Source: CAIWHR01 sp963709525 (lineage in GTDB: Bacteria; Pseudomonadota; Gammaproteobacteria; Burkholderiales; Casimicrobiaceae). Taken from it: a stretch of DNA of 64,000 nucleotides. The DNA is taken from contig CAVPXB010000009.1 in NCBI GenBank assembly GCA_963709525.1, forward strand, positions 310,001 to 374,000. The letters run 5' to 3'. Within the stretch, counting starts at the first letter, position 1, and every line of letters begins with the position of its first letter. Positions 46,713 through 55,794 of the stretch are shown here, piece by piece. Made by a program: the position numbers and the translations under genes. The notes under the pieces are model-generated. The model saw only the letters and a list, made by a program, of their open reading frames with translations. It ran no database searches and was not told the origin of the DNA.

Positions 46713-46752
46713 CGACGCGTGGCTCTCGCCATGGCGCTCCTTTGCGAGATCG

Positions 46753-46775
46753 CGGGCAGGGCCGCGCGCTGCCCG
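46753..46775. terminator. weak hairpin between convergent genes
   Basis: CGGGCAG (46753-46759) can pair with CTGCCCG (46769-46775) around a nine-base GC loop. No T run follows on either strand, so it may be only a structural barrier between the haemerythrin gene and the solute-binding protein gene. Confidence 0.3.
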
Positions 46776-46794
46776 GCGAGATGATCGCGCCTGC

Positions 46795-47541
46795 TCAGGC
46801 GACGGGTGCCGCCGGCGCGACGAGCGCGTCGTGCTGGCCGCTGCGGCGCAATCCGTCTGCGATCACGCCCGACGCTTTCATCTCCTCGAGGAACCGCCGC
46901 AGGTAGTGCAGACCCGCTTCCCTGCCCCTCGGCGTGCCCATCGCCTGCTCGATGACCATGAAGCGGCCGTCCATCACCCGCAGTTCGGGGTGCTCGTCGG
47001 CGAACCGCAACAGCGGCCCCTTGACGCCCGCCGCAACGTCGAGCTTATCGCGCAGAAAGCGCTCGATTGCGTCGTTGCCGGTCGCCGCGCGGACGATTTC
47101 TGCATGCTCGATGCTGCGCGAGAGGTGCAGGTCATACGCGCTTCCCTTGGAGACGCTGATGCGCACGCCCGGCCGATCGACGTCGGCGATGGTGCGCAAC
47201 GGCGAGTCGGCGCGCACCATGTAGCTGCCTTCGATGATGACGTAGGGGGCGGTAAACGCGATTTCTTCCGCGCGCAGCGGATCGATCGCCAGGAACGCGA
47301 TATCCCAAGCGCCCGACTTCAGTGCCTCGAACACTTTCCCGGCGGCATCGAACGTGACCAGGCGCAGCGGGACCGACAGTCTCGAGGCAAGTTCGTGTGC
47401 GAGTTCCGCGGTGACTCCGCGCGGCTCGCCGGTCGCAGGGTCGGGCTGGGCCAGCACCGGATTGCCGAAATTGATCGCGGCGCGCAATGTGCCGTCGGGC
47501 GCCAGATCCTTGATCACTTTGTCCATCGAAGTCACAGTCAT
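46795..47541 (-). CDS. amino-acid-type solute-binding protein without signal peptide
   Basis: 248 residues of the SBP family 3 (PBP2) fold: APDGTLRAAINFGNPVLAQ, GVTAELAHELASRLSVPLRLVTF, GAWDIAFLAIDPLRAEEIAFTAPYV and VRISVSKGSAYDLHLSRSI. No membrane or signal segment is seen from the ATG at 47541 (TGAGGA eight bases before), so as written it would stay in the cytosol. Either such proteins have a cytosolic sensing role or the export signal lies on an unrecognised start; upstream codons in frame show none. No permease or ATPase genes are beside it. Confidence 0.82.
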   Translation of the reverse strand: MTVTSMDKVIKDLAPDGTLRAAINFGNPVLAQPDPATGEPRGVTAELAHELASRLSVPLRLVTFDAAGKVFEALKSGAWDIAFLAIDPLRAEEIAFTAPYVIIEGSYMVRADSPLRTIADVDRPGVRISVSKGSAYDLHLSRSIEHAEIVRAATGNDAIERFLRDKLDVAAGVKGPLLRFADEHPELRVMDGRFMVIEQAMGTPRGREAGLHYLRRFLEEMKASGVIADGLRRSGQHDALVAPAAPVA

Positions 47542-47603
47542 TCGAATCCTCAGGTCAGATTGCACCGATACGCGCAGCGGTGCGATGCGAGTCGTGATCC
47601 CGG

Positions 47604-49097
47604 TCAATTCCTGCCCGGTGCCAGGTCGCGTTTCAGTTTGTCGGAGGTCAGCTTTGCGTCCAGCGTCAGCTTGTACGACGCGTAATACTTGAAGATGTTG
47701 CGCACGTAAGTTGTGGTCTCGATGCCTATCTTCTCGGCGGTGACCACCTCCACGTTGTTGAACCACTTGTCGGGGTCGAGGCCGCGCTTCGCGGCTTCCT
47801 TTCGCATGCGGGATATGTTGCCCGGCCCCGCGTTGTAGCTCGCAAACGCGAACAGCGTCCGATTCTGCTCGTTGAAGTTCGCATCCTGGAAATATTTGGT
47901 CATCAGCTGATCCATGTACTTCGTCCCGCCGTGGATGTTCGGCTCGGTGACATTGATATCGCCGACCTTCAGCCCGGTGCCGGTGGCCGGCATGATCTGC
48001 ATTACGCCCACCGCGCCGACGTGGCTGCGCTTGGTCTGGTCGAGCGTCGACTCCTGGTAACCCTGCGCGGCGAGCATCAGCGGGTCGAAGCCGTATTGCC
48101 TGCCATATTTCTCGAACAGCGCGAGCACCTCCTGGAACCGCTTCCAGTCCTCGGTCGCAGCCGGGTTGTTCAGCGCCTTGATCGTCTTCATGTACTGTTT
48201 CTGGCGGTAGGGAATCACGCCCTGTTTCTTCACCCAGCTCGTATAGAAGTCGTTGAGCTCTGCGCTGAGCTTCGGGCTGTTCTTGCGGATCGCCCAGCCG
48301 ACCTTCGTCGGCTCGCGCAGCACGATGGCTTCGTTGACCTTGAGCTTCGGCAGCACCTGTGCCCACATCCTGGCCTTCCAGCGGTCGACGACCATTGCCT
48401 GCAGCAGGCCCGCGTCGAGCATCTCCATCATGTCTTCGTCCTCGAGCGCGTCGGGCACCAGCACCAGCTGCACCTCGGGCTTGCCTGCTTTCTGCAGGCG
48501 TTCATTGAGCGCGACGAGGCTCTCGTAATAGCTGGAGGAACGGCGCACGTGAACGGTCTTGCCGGCGAGGTCGTCGACGGTGGCGATCACCGGCGATGCC
48601 GGGCCGGTGGCGAGGATTTCGATATTGGCGCCTGAGCCCTCCGGCGCGACGAAATCGACCAGCCGCAAGCGTTCCTCGGTCACCGTCAGGTTGCCGATCG
48701 CGATGTCGGCGAGGCCGGCTTCGAGGTCGGTGAGCAGCTTGTCGCGCGTGGCCGCGACGATGTAGACGGTCAGCGGGCGCTTGCCGAGCGTCTTCGCGTG
48801 CTTCTGGTTCAACCAGCGTTCGAAGTCGCGCGCGAGCTCCGCGTTCAGCCCACGCTCGCGGCCCTTGTCGATGAAATAGAGCGACCGGCTGTAGGGCACG
48901 TCGATGCGGATGATCCGCCGCTGGAGCATCTTGTCGAAGTCGCCCGTCCACGGTTTGATGGCCAGCGCGAACTGGCGCGGCTGCTCGGGCTTGGGTGCGT
49001 CAGCCGCGGCTTGGGGACCTTGCGCCGCGGCAAAGAACGAGGCGGCGAGGAGGGCGAGCGCGAACCCGAACAGCACGGCGGGTTTGGACCATGACAT
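47604..49097 (-). CDS. MltF-like lytic transglycosylase
   Basis: 497 residues with a signal peptide (LFGFALALLAASFFAAAQG). An SBP-family-3 sensor-like domain follows (roughly 55-290: RIIRIDVPYSRSLYFID, ADIAIGNLTVTEERLRLVDFV), and then an SLT lytic transglycosylase domain (about 330-450). The catalytic Glu is in AAQGYQESTLDQ, and SHVGAVGVMQIMPATG plus FAFASYNAGPGNISRMRKEA are conserved. MltF-type enzymes cleave peptidoglycan glycan strands and are activated through the first domain. It is 62 bases upstream of the solute-binding gene, possibly one transcript. Confidence 0.93.
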   Translation of the reverse strand: MSWSKPAVLFGFALALLAASFFAAAQGPQAAADAPKPEQPRQFALAIKPWTGDFDKMLQRRIIRIDVPYSRSLYFIDKGRERGLNAELARDFERWLNQKHAKTLGKRPLTVYIVAATRDKLLTDLEAGLADIAIGNLTVTEERLRLVDFVAPEGSGANIEILATGPASPVIATVDDLAGKTVHVRRSSSYYESLVALNERLQKAGKPEVQLVLVPDALEDEDMMEMLDAGLLQAMVVDRWKARMWAQVLPKLKVNEAIVLREPTKVGWAIRKNSPKLSAELNDFYTSWVKKQGVIPYRQKQYMKTIKALNNPAATEDWKRFQEVLALFEKYGRQYGFDPLMLAAQGYQESTLDQTKRSHVGAVGVMQIMPATGTGLKVGDINVTEPNIHGGTKYMDQLMTKYFQDANFNEQNRTLFAFASYNAGPGNISRMRKEAAKRGLDPDKWFNNVEVVTAEKIGIETTTYVRNIFKYYASYKLTLDAKLTSDKLKRDLAPGRN

Positions 49098-49250
49098 GGG
49101 AACCTCGGCAGCAGGGAAACGGGCGCGAGTCTACCGCAAAGTGCACGTCAGCCGTAGGGCCTGCGTCGTCGGGCGATCGTGTCTTGGCATTCCGCGCCCA
49201 AGCACCGGGGGACGCTGTGCGGCGCGCGCGGGCACCGCGACATGACGCGG

Positions 49251-50180
49251 TCAGGGCCGCGGCTCCGGCGTCCGGTCCGGCGCGGTCGAGCCTTCGTCGA
49301 GCCGACGGGGGAGCACCAAGGCTGCCGCGGCGAGCAGCACGAGCGCCCCCACGATTTCCAGTGGGCCCAGGCGCTCGCCGAGAAATGCGGCACCCAGTCC
49401 GGTGGCGATGATCGGAGAGACGAAGGCGTACATCCCCGCCCGTGCCGGACCCCAATCGCGTATCAGGCGCAGGTAGATCGCCACTGCCGCGACGCCACCG
49501 GCAAGCACCATCCACGCCATGCAGGCGAGCATCGCCGGCGAGAGCAGCCGCGCGAGCTCTGCACTTCCCGGTTGCTCCAGAACGGCGGAGAGCGGGACGA
49601 GGAGCAGGCCGCCCAGGATCATCTGCAGGCTGCCCACCGCCATCGGTGTGCCCATGCGCAACAGCGGCCGACACCAGACGGAACCCAGGCAATGCGCGAG
49701 CGTCCCGCCGGCAACCGCGGCGAGCCCGTAGACGGCATCCGCGTCGAAGCTGCCCTGCGTGCGCCGCGCGAACAGCAAGGCGAGGCCAAGGGCGCCCAAC
49801 GCGATGCCGGCGATGCGCCGCCGCGAGAGGGTGTCCTCGCGAAACGCATAGCCGAAGACGAGCAGGCCGATCGGCATCAGCGCGTTGTTGACGATCGCGC
49901 TGACGCCTGTGGACAGCCGGGCAGCTCCCCAGTAGAGGGCGCTGAAGCAGATCGTCGTGGTCAGCAGCGACACGGCGCCCACGCGCCACGGCGCGCGCGC
50001 GAGCATTGCGCGGACGGGGCCCGGGCCGGCCAGCAGCAGCATGATGGCACCGCTCAGCAGCGCACGCGTTGCGCCGGCGGCGATGGGGGGCAGCTCCGTG
50101 ACCGCGAGTTTCACGGCCAGCCAGTTGCCGCCCCAGAACAGGCACAACGCGGCGAACCAGAGGGCATTTTGGGATTTCAT
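49251..50180 (-). CDS. DMT-family (EamA) membrane transporter
   Basis: 309 residues with about ten membrane segments in two EamA repeats (ALWFAALCLFWGGNWLAVKL at the start, then PIIATGLGAAFLGERLGPLEIVGALVLLAAA near the end). The ATG at 50180 is taken because the first helix follows at once; the longer frame from 50393 has no support. Substrate unknown. Not closely similar to the other EamA protein at 2131-3000. Confidence 0.9.
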   Translation of the reverse strand: MKSQNALWFAALCLFWGGNWLAVKLAVTELPPIAAGATRALLSGAIMLLLAGPGPVRAMLARAPWRVGAVSLLTTTICFSALYWGAARLSTGVSAIVNNALMPIGLLVFGYAFREDTLSRRRIAGIALGALGLALLFARRTQGSFDADAVYGLAAVAGGTLAHCLGSVWCRPLLRMGTPMAVGSLQMILGGLLLVPLSAVLEQPGSAELARLLSPAMLACMAWMVLAGGVAAVAIYLRLIRDWGPARAGMYAFVSPIIATGLGAAFLGERLGPLEIVGALVLLAAAALVLPRRLDEGSTAPDRTPEPRP

Positions 50181-50565
50181 GAAACGAGATGGCAGCAGAT
50201 CGCGCCGTGCGCGGAAGAAGCGGGTGAAACAACAGTTTTCGAAACTACCACGAAGCGATCGATAAGGGGACGCATCGCTCGACGCGCCGGGCGTCAAGTG
50301 AACGCCATTAGCGCACAGGCGCTCGGCACCCACGACCCCGCGATCCAGAGGCTCCCTGCGCCCGAAGCCGATCGCGCGCGGAAGCTGCGGCAACGTCGTC
50401 GAGCGCTTCGGCGTGGCCGGCGGCGCGTCGGCGAGCGCTGGCAGCCTGCGATCCGACCGCGCAGCCTCATCATCATCTAGAATCGAGGTTGGGAGGCTCG
50501 CGGGCGCTGCTGTATGCGTCGCGCTGGCTGATTCGATCGCTCATGTCCGGTGAGGAGGTCTGGCA
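50181..50565. other. divergent intergenic region
   Basis: About 385 bases between the DMT gene and the tricarboxylate-binding protein gene. It must hold promoters for both directions. A GTGAGGAGG ribosome site ends it (50549-50557). I could not place promoter boxes with confidence and saw no gene. Confidence 0.45.
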
Positions 50566-51540
50566 ATGATGTCGGCGCGTGGAATGAAGGGGTGGTGGGT
50601 TCTGCTCGGGTTCGTACTCTCGTCGGCTGCCGTAGCGCAGACCTGGCCGACCAAGAACGTGACCATCGTCGTGCCGTGGCCCCCGGGAGGGCCGTCGGAC
50701 ATCGTGGCGCGGCCGACCGCCAAGGGACTGACCGAGGCCTTCGGCAAGACGTTCATCATCGACAACCGGGGCGGTGCCGGCGGCAACATCGGCAGCGAGT
50801 ACGCCTCCAAGCAGGCAGCGGATGGATACACGCTGCTGATCACCTCGGGCGGGCCGATCGTGATCAACCCGTTCGTCTACACCAAGATGTCCTACGATCC
50901 GCAGAAGGATCTGACGCCGATCACCAACATGCTGCGCGTGCCCCTGGTGCTGGCCGTGCATCCGTCGGTGCCGGCGAAGAACCTGCAGGAACTGATTGCC
51001 CACATCAAGGCGCAGCAGGGCAAGGCGCAGTGGGCATCGGCGGGCAACGGGACGCCGCAGCACATGACCGGCGAACTGTTCCGCACCACCGCCAAGCTCG
51101 ACATGATCCACGTGCCGTACAAGGGCTCGGCGCCGGCAATCACCGACCTGATCGGTGGCCACGTGCCGATGATGTTCGACACCACGATCGCGATCATGCC
51201 GCAGATCAAGGCGGGCAAGGTCAGGGCCATCGCGGTCAGCGGCGCCCAGCGCTCGCCGCAACTGCCCGATGTGCCGACGTTCGCGGAGGCCGGGCTGCCG
51301 GGCGTGGAGTCCTACGGCTGGTACGGCTTCTTCGCGCCGGCGAAGACACCCAAGGACGTGATTGCCAGGATCAACGAAGCGGCACTCAAGTTCATGAAGA
51401 CGCCGGAGTTCCAGAAAGTGCTGGCGGACACCGGCTCCGACTTCGTCGGCGACACGCCTGAAAACTTCGCCGCCTTCGTCAAGGCCGAGGCCGCGAAATG
51501 GGGGCGGGTGGCCAAGGAAACCGGCGCCAAGCTTGACTGA
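50566..51540 (+). CDS. tripartite tricarboxylate transporter substrate-binding protein (Bug/TctC family)
   Basis: 324 residues. A signal peptide (GWWVLLGFVLSSAAVAQ) precedes the Bug fold: WPTKNVTIVVPWPPGGPSDIVARP, FIIDNRGGAGGNIGSEYASK, ADGYTLLITSGG, MIHVPYKGSAPAITDLIGGHVPMMFD and LPDVPTFAEAGLPG. Periplasmic; binds small carboxylates or related acids. No TctA/TctB gene is adjacent; such orphan binding proteins are very numerous in Burkholderiales. The TctBA pair at the right end of the window is 11 kb away. Confidence 0.95.
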   Translation: MMSARGMKGWWVLLGFVLSSAAVAQTWPTKNVTIVVPWPPGGPSDIVARPTAKGLTEAFGKTFIIDNRGGAGGNIGSEYASKQAADGYTLLITSGGPIVINPFVYTKMSYDPQKDLTPITNMLRVPLVLAVHPSVPAKNLQELIAHIKAQQGKAQWASAGNGTPQHMTGELFRTTAKLDMIHVPYKGSAPAITDLIGGHVPMMFDTTIAIMPQIKAGKVRAIAVSGAQRSPQLPDVPTFAEAGLPGVESYGWYGFFAPAKTPKDVIARINEAALKFMKTPEFQKVLADTGSDFVGDTPENFAAFVKAEAAKWGRVAKETGAKLD

Positions 51541-51575
51541 CCTTCGTTGCCGACGGGCGGCGCTGCGCGCGGGGG

Positions 51576-52691
51576 CTACCCGCGTCGGCGCCGGACCGCG
51601 TCGGAGAGCGTGTCGAGCGCCTCGACGGTGTGGTCCCAGCCCAGGCACGGATCGGTGATGCTGGTGCCGTAGGCGAGCTTGGCGGGATCATCGCGGCCCG
51701 GCGTGAATTTCTGCGCGCCCGGATGCAGGTGGCTCTCGATCATGGTGCCGAAGCTCCGGCGTGAGCCCTGCGCCATCCCGCGCGCGATTTCACGCACGAC
51801 GTCCAGTTGCCGCTCGTGCTGCTTGCTGCAGTTGGCGTGCGAGCAATCGATCATCAGCGTCGCGGGGAGGCCCGCCCGCTCGAGCGTGTCGCAAGCCGCT
51901 GCCACGCTCTGCTCGTCATAGTTGGGTGTCGTGCCGCCGCGCAGGATGATGTGGCAATCGGGATTGCCGCGCGTGCGGATCATCGCGATCTGGCCGCTCT
52001 TGTGCACGCCCAGAAAATGGTGCGGCTGCGCCGCGGCCTGTATCGCATCGCAGGCGATCTTGACGTTGCCATCGGTGCCGTTCTTGAAGCCGATCGGCGC
52101 CGACGACCCTGAGGCGAGTTCGCGGTGCACCTGGCTCTCGGTCGTGCGCGCGCCGATCGCGCCCCAGGCGATCAGGTCGCCGATGAACTGCGGCGAGATG
52201 GTGTCGAGAAGTTCGCTGGCCGAGGGGACGCCAAGCCGCCCGATGTCGATCAGCAGCTGGCGGGCCATCCGCAGGCCCTCGTTGATGCGGCAACTTTCGT
52301 CGAGGTAAGGATCGTTGATCAGGCCTTTCCAGCCGACGGTCGTCCGCGGCTTTTCGAAATAGACGCGCATGACGATCTCAAGGGTGTCGGCGCGGCGGGC
52401 GCGCTCAAAGGCAAGCCGCCGCGCATAGTCGAGCGCGGCGACCGGGTCGTGGATCGAGCAGGGCCCGACGACGACCAGAAGCCGGTCATCCCTGCCGTTC
52501 AGGATGTCGCGAACGCGGCTGCGCGTGCCCGCGACCAGGGTCTCGACCGGCGTGCCCTGGATGGGGAAAAAGCGGATCAGGTGCTCGGGCGGCGGCAGCA
52601 GCACCATGTCGTCGATGTGCTCGTCGTCGGTGCGGGACGTGCGGTCGTCGTGGCGGAATTCGGTCTGAGTGTTGATCGGCGTGGCGGTCAT
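51576..52691 (-). CDS. aroG: 3-deoxy-7-phosphoheptulonate synthase, type I (AroF/G/H)
   Basis: 371 residues, first step of the shikimate pathway (PEP plus erythrose 4-phosphate). LLVVVGPCSIHDPVAALDYARRLA, VYFEKPRTTVGWKGLINDP, GARTTESQVHRELASGSSAPIGFKNGTDGN, ILRGGTTPNYD, MIDCSHANCSKQHERQ, and ITDPCLGWDHTVEAL are all typical. The subtype (Phe-, Tyr- or Trp-sensitive) cannot be fixed by eye; aroG is used as the commonest label. Divergent from the aminotransferase gene, convergent with the Bug gene. Confidence 0.94.
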   Translation of the reverse strand: MTATPINTQTEFRHDDRTSRTDDEHIDDMVLLPPPEHLIRFFPIQGTPVETLVAGTRSRVRDILNGRDDRLLVVVGPCSIHDPVAALDYARRLAFERARRADTLEIVMRVYFEKPRTTVGWKGLINDPYLDESCRINEGLRMARQLLIDIGRLGVPSASELLDTISPQFIGDLIAWGAIGARTTESQVHRELASGSSAPIGFKNGTDGNVKIACDAIQAAAQPHHFLGVHKSGQIAMIRTRGNPDCHIILRGGTTPNYDEQSVAAACDTLERAGLPATLMIDCSHANCSKQHERQLDVVREIARGMAQGSRRSFGTMIESHLHPGAQKFTPGRDDPAKLAYGTSITDPCLGWDHTVEALDTLSDAVRRRRG

Positions 52692-52854
52692 GGCGAGCAG
52701 GGTGGAGGCAAAAAGGGAGGGGGCGGGCAGCTGGGGGCGGGCGAAAGCGCATTATCGCTCGTTGCCAAAGCTTTGCCGATGCGGAGTGCGACGCCGCGAG
52801 CGGCGTGCTAAGCTCATCGGCTGTCAAATCATCCGCCTTTCGCAGGAGACAATC

Positions 52855-54003
52855 ATGCCCGGACTGCTTCCCCATGTGGACCCCGAGGGATTGCTCGAAT
52901 ACTCGGTGGTCTTCAACGACCGCGCGCTCAACCAGATGTCGCAACGGTTTCAGGCGGTGATGCGCGACATTTCGAGCGTCCTCAAGCGCGTCTACCGGGC
53001 GAAGGCCGCCATCGTGGTTCCCGGCAGCGGAACCGTCGGCATGGAAGCCGTCGCACGGCAGTTTGCCACCGGCCGGAAATGCCTTGTCATCCGCAACGGC
53101 TGGTTCAGCTACCGCTGGACACAGATCTTCGACATGGGCGCCATTCCGTCGGAATCGATCGTGCTCAAGGCGCGTCGCGTTGCCGATCGCAAGCACGCGC
53201 CGTTCGCGCCGCCGCCGGTCGACGAGGTGGTGGCGACCATCCGCAGCCAGCGGCCCGCCCTCGTCTTCGCGCCGCATGTCGAAACGGCGTCGGGGATGAT
53301 CCTGCCGGACGCCTACCTCAAGGCGGTCGCCGATGCGGTGCACGCGGTCGGCGGGCTGTTCGTGCTCGATTGCGTGGCCTCCGGGGCCATCTGGGTCGAC
53401 ATGGCGGCAACGGGCGTCGACGTTCTCATCAGCGCTCCGCAGAAGGGATGGAGCAGCTCACCCTGCTGCGCGCTGGTGATGCTGAGCGAAGCGGCGCGGA
53501 AAGAGATCGAAACCACGACCAGCACGAGTTTTGCCGCCGACCTGCGCAAGTGGCTGCAGATCATGGAGGCCTACGAGAAGGGCGGGCATGCCTACCATTC
53601 GACGCTGCCCACCGATGCGTTGATGCGCCTGCGCGACACGATGCAGGAGATCGAGGCCTACGGTTTCGAGCGGGTGCGCGCCGAGCAGCAGGCGCTCGGC
53701 GACGGCGTGCGCGCACTGCTGGCGAGCAAGAACATGCGCAGCGTCGCGGCGGAAGGGTTTCAGGCGCCGGGCGTGGTCGTCAGCTATACCGAAGACGCGG
53801 ACATCCAGTCCGGGAAGAAATTCCTGGGCCAGGGCCTGCAGATCGCCGCCGGCGTGCCGCTGCAGTGCGACGAGCCTGCCGATTTCAGGACTTTCCGGAT
53901 CGGGCTCTTCGGCCTCGACAAGCTGCACAACGTCGAGCGCACCGTGCAATCGCTGGCAACCGCGCTGGAGCGGATATTGGAGACGGCGCCCACCGGGGCG
54001 TGA
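52855..54003 (+). CDS. class V aminotransferase (alanine-glyoxylate/serine-pyruvate type)
   Basis: 382 residues, PLP enzyme of fold type I. PGSGTVGMEAVARQFATG near residue 57, FVLDCVASGAIWVDM (PLP-ring Asp) and the Schiff-base lysine in ISAPQKGWSSSPCCAL near residue 198 are visible. It probably moves an amino group between alanine or serine and glyoxylate. GCAGGAGA precedes the ATG at 52855. The TTCGACAAGCTC repeat begins inside its stop codon. Confidence 0.9.
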   Translation: MPGLLPHVDPEGLLEYSVVFNDRALNQMSQRFQAVMRDISSVLKRVYRAKAAIVVPGSGTVGMEAVARQFATGRKCLVIRNGWFSYRWTQIFDMGAIPSESIVLKARRVADRKHAPFAPPPVDEVVATIRSQRPALVFAPHVETASGMILPDAYLKAVADAVHAVGGLFVLDCVASGAIWVDMAATGVDVLISAPQKGWSSSPCCALVMLSEAARKEIETTTSTSFAADLRKWLQIMEAYEKGGHAYHSTLPTDALMRLRDTMQEIEAYGFERVRAEQQALGDGVRALLASKNMRSVAAEGFQAPGVVVSYTEDADIQSGKKFLGQGLQIAAGVPLQCDEPADFRTFRIGLFGLDKLHNVERTVQSLATALERILETAPTGA

Positions 54004-54040
54004 GCCTGTCGAAGCCCTTCGACAAGCTCAGGGCGAACGG
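54002..54040. repeat. TTCGACAAGCTC-type palindromic repeat, copy 1
   Basis: GAGCCTGTCGAAG (54002-54014) and CTTCGACAAGCTC (54017-54029) form a stem with one mismatch, followed by AGGGCGAACGG. The sequence TTCGACAAGCTCAGG...GAACGG is widespread in environmental proteobacteria. It overlaps the aminotransferase stop codon (54001-54003). A second copy lies at 55026-55060, so the hydrolase gene is bracketed. Confidence 0.8.
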
Positions 54041-54135
54041 TATCGAAAGTCGAGCCTGGAGCGGAAGGGTCGATTGGTGCGCCGCAAGGCGCGTCGGGCG
54101 TGGGTAAAGGGGCGGTGAATCTGGAGGAGGGGCGG

Positions 54136-55056
54136 ATGCGACGCAGGACCGCTGGAGATTTTCATCCCGAGGTGCTGCGCTGGTTCGACCGGTACGTGCA
54201 CGGCCAGGTCGACCGGCGTGGATTCCTCGACGGCATCGCCCGCTACGCGGTGGGCGGCGTCACGGCGACGATGCTGCTCGAGGCGCTCAACCCGCAGTTT
54301 GCGCTGGCGCAGAAGGTGGCAAGGGACGATCGCCGCATCAGGACGTCGTATGTCGAATTCGCCTCGCCGGACGGCCATGGCAGGATGCGCGGCTACCTGG
54401 CCCGTCCTGCCAACGCGACCGGCGAGCTGCCGGGCGTGCTGGTCGTCCATGAAAACCGCGGGCTCAATCCGCATATCGAGGACATCGCCCGCCGCGTGGC
54501 GCTCGACAACTTTGTCGCCTTCGCGCCGGACGCGCTGTTTCCGCTGGGCGGCTATCCCGGTGACGAGGACCGCGCGCGATCTCTCTTCGCCAAGCTCGAT
54601 CAGACGAAGACGAGTGAGGATTTCGTCGCGGCCGCGGGCTATCTGAAGCAACTTCCAGAGTGCAATGGCAGCGTTGGCGTCGTCGGATTTTGCTACGGGG
54701 GCGCGGTCGCCAGCATGCTTGCCACCCGCCTGCCCGATCTTGCGGCGGCCGTGCCGTTCTACGGCGGCCAACCCGCTGCGCAGAACGTGGCGAAGATCCG
54801 CGCGCCGCTGCTCATCCACTATGCCGAGAACGACGAGCGGATCAACGCCGGCTGGCCCGCGTACGAGGCGGCGTTGAAAGCGGCTGGCGTCAAGTACGAG
54901 GCGTACATCTACCCGGCGACGCAGCACGGGTTCAACAACGACACGACACCGCGCTACGACGAGGCGGCGGCAAGGCTCGCCTGGCAGCGGACGATCGCGT
55001 TTTTCAACCGGACGCTGACGCGGTACTCTCGAAGCTCTTCGACAAGCTCGGGGTGA
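54136..55056 (+). CDS. dienelactone hydrolase family protein with Tat-type leader
   Basis: 306 residues. GGAGGAGG precedes the ATG at 54136. The leader DRRGFLDGIARYAVGGVTAT has a twin-arginine followed by a hydrophobic stretch, so export by Tat is likely. The hydrolase core shows LVVHENRGLNPHIEDIARR, the nucleophile elbow GFCYGGAVAS (Cys near residue 189), HYAENDERINAGW (Asp) and PATQHGFNND (His). This is the YghX/carboxymethylenebutenolidase type. The last residues (RYSRSSSTSSG) are translated from the downstream repeat, which supplies the stop. Confidence 0.9.
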   Translation: MRRRTAGDFHPEVLRWFDRYVHGQVDRRGFLDGIARYAVGGVTATMLLEALNPQFALAQKVARDDRRIRTSYVEFASPDGHGRMRGYLARPANATGELPGVLVVHENRGLNPHIEDIARRVALDNFVAFAPDALFPLGGYPGDEDRARSLFAKLDQTKTSEDFVAAAGYLKQLPECNGSVGVVGFCYGGAVASMLATRLPDLAAAVPFYGGQPAAQNVAKIRAPLLIHYAENDERINAGWPAYEAALKAAGVKYEAYIYPATQHGFNNDTTPRYDEAAARLAWQRTIAFFNRTLTRYSRSSSTSSG

Positions 55057-55060
55057 ACGG
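55026..55060. repeat. TTCGACAAGCTC-type palindromic repeat, copy 2
   Basis: CTCTCGAAG and CTTCGACAAGCTCGGGGTGAACGG: a shorter, diverged copy of the repeat at 54002-54040. Its GGGTGA holds the stop of the hydrolase gene (55054-55056), and its final G is the first base of the GTG start of the phosphatase gene (55060). Confidence 0.75.
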
Positions 55061-55743
55061 TGAAGCAAACGAGCGCTGACGCCTTCCTGTTCACGCCCGG
55101 TCCGAAGAAGGCCGCGCGAATCTGCGTCGCCCGCCACGGCGAGACCGACTGGAACTCGGCCGGGATTCTTCAGGGGTGGCTCGACGTGCCGCTGAACGAT
55201 CGCGGCCGTGCGCAGGCGCGGGAGCTCGCGGCGTCGCTGGCGGATGCCGGCCTGCGATCGGTCGTCACGAGCCCGCTCCTGCGGGCGCGGGAAACTGCCG
55301 AGATCGTCGCGGAGTGTCTGGGCCTGCCGGCCCCGGCGAGTCACGACGGATTGAAGGAGCGTCATTTCGGTGTCATTCAGGGCATTCCGAAAGACGAACT
55401 GGTGCAGCTGAATCCGGCGTTGTACCAGCAGATCCTCAGCCGGAATCCGGTATCCATTTTCGACGATGGCGAAACGATGGACGAATTTGCCGACCGCGTT
55501 CTCGCGGCACTCGGGGCGATCGCCGACGAGCATGCCGACGCACGCGCGCTGGTGATCGCGCACGGCTGGGTGATGGATGTCGTCACCCGCCATGTTCACG
55601 GGCTTCCGCGCAGCACCGTCCTGCAGCGCAAACCGCAGAATATCGATCGGCTGTGGCTCGAGGCGACACGGGAAACCGCGCGGCCCGGCGAGGCCGATCG
55701 GCCGGCCTCCGACGGACGGGCGCCCGCATCCCGCTGTGTTTGA
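55060..55743 (+). CDS. histidine phosphatase family protein
   Basis: 227 residues of the phosphoglycerate-mutase-like branch. The catalytic motif is VARHGETDWNSAGILQGWLDVPLNDRG near residue 24; VTSPLLRARETAEIVAE, LKERHFGVIQG and the second histidine in LVIAHGWVMDVV complete the active site. The substrate is unknown (small phosphoesters, alpha-ribazole phosphate or sugars in relatives). The GTG start at 55060 is at the edge of the repeat; the frame has no ATG near the conserved start. Confidence 0.88.
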   Translation: MKQTSADAFLFTPGPKKAARICVARHGETDWNSAGILQGWLDVPLNDRGRAQARELAASLADAGLRSVVTSPLLRARETAEIVAECLGLPAPASHDGLKERHFGVIQGIPKDELVQLNPALYQQILSRNPVSIFDDGETMDEFADRVLAALGAIADEHADARALVIAHGWVMDVVTRHVHGLPRSTVLQRKPQNIDRLWLEATRETARPGEADRPASDGRAPASRCV

Positions 55744-55794
55744 ATAGAGGGCAACCGCGGCGAGCAGATCCGCGACGGCGACAGGATTACGCGC

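Noticed and set aside
50566..51540. Assigning the Bug protein as the partner of TctBA at the right edge
   Set aside because: They are 11 kb apart with many other genes between, and orphan Bug proteins are very common, so a link cannot be supported from this window.
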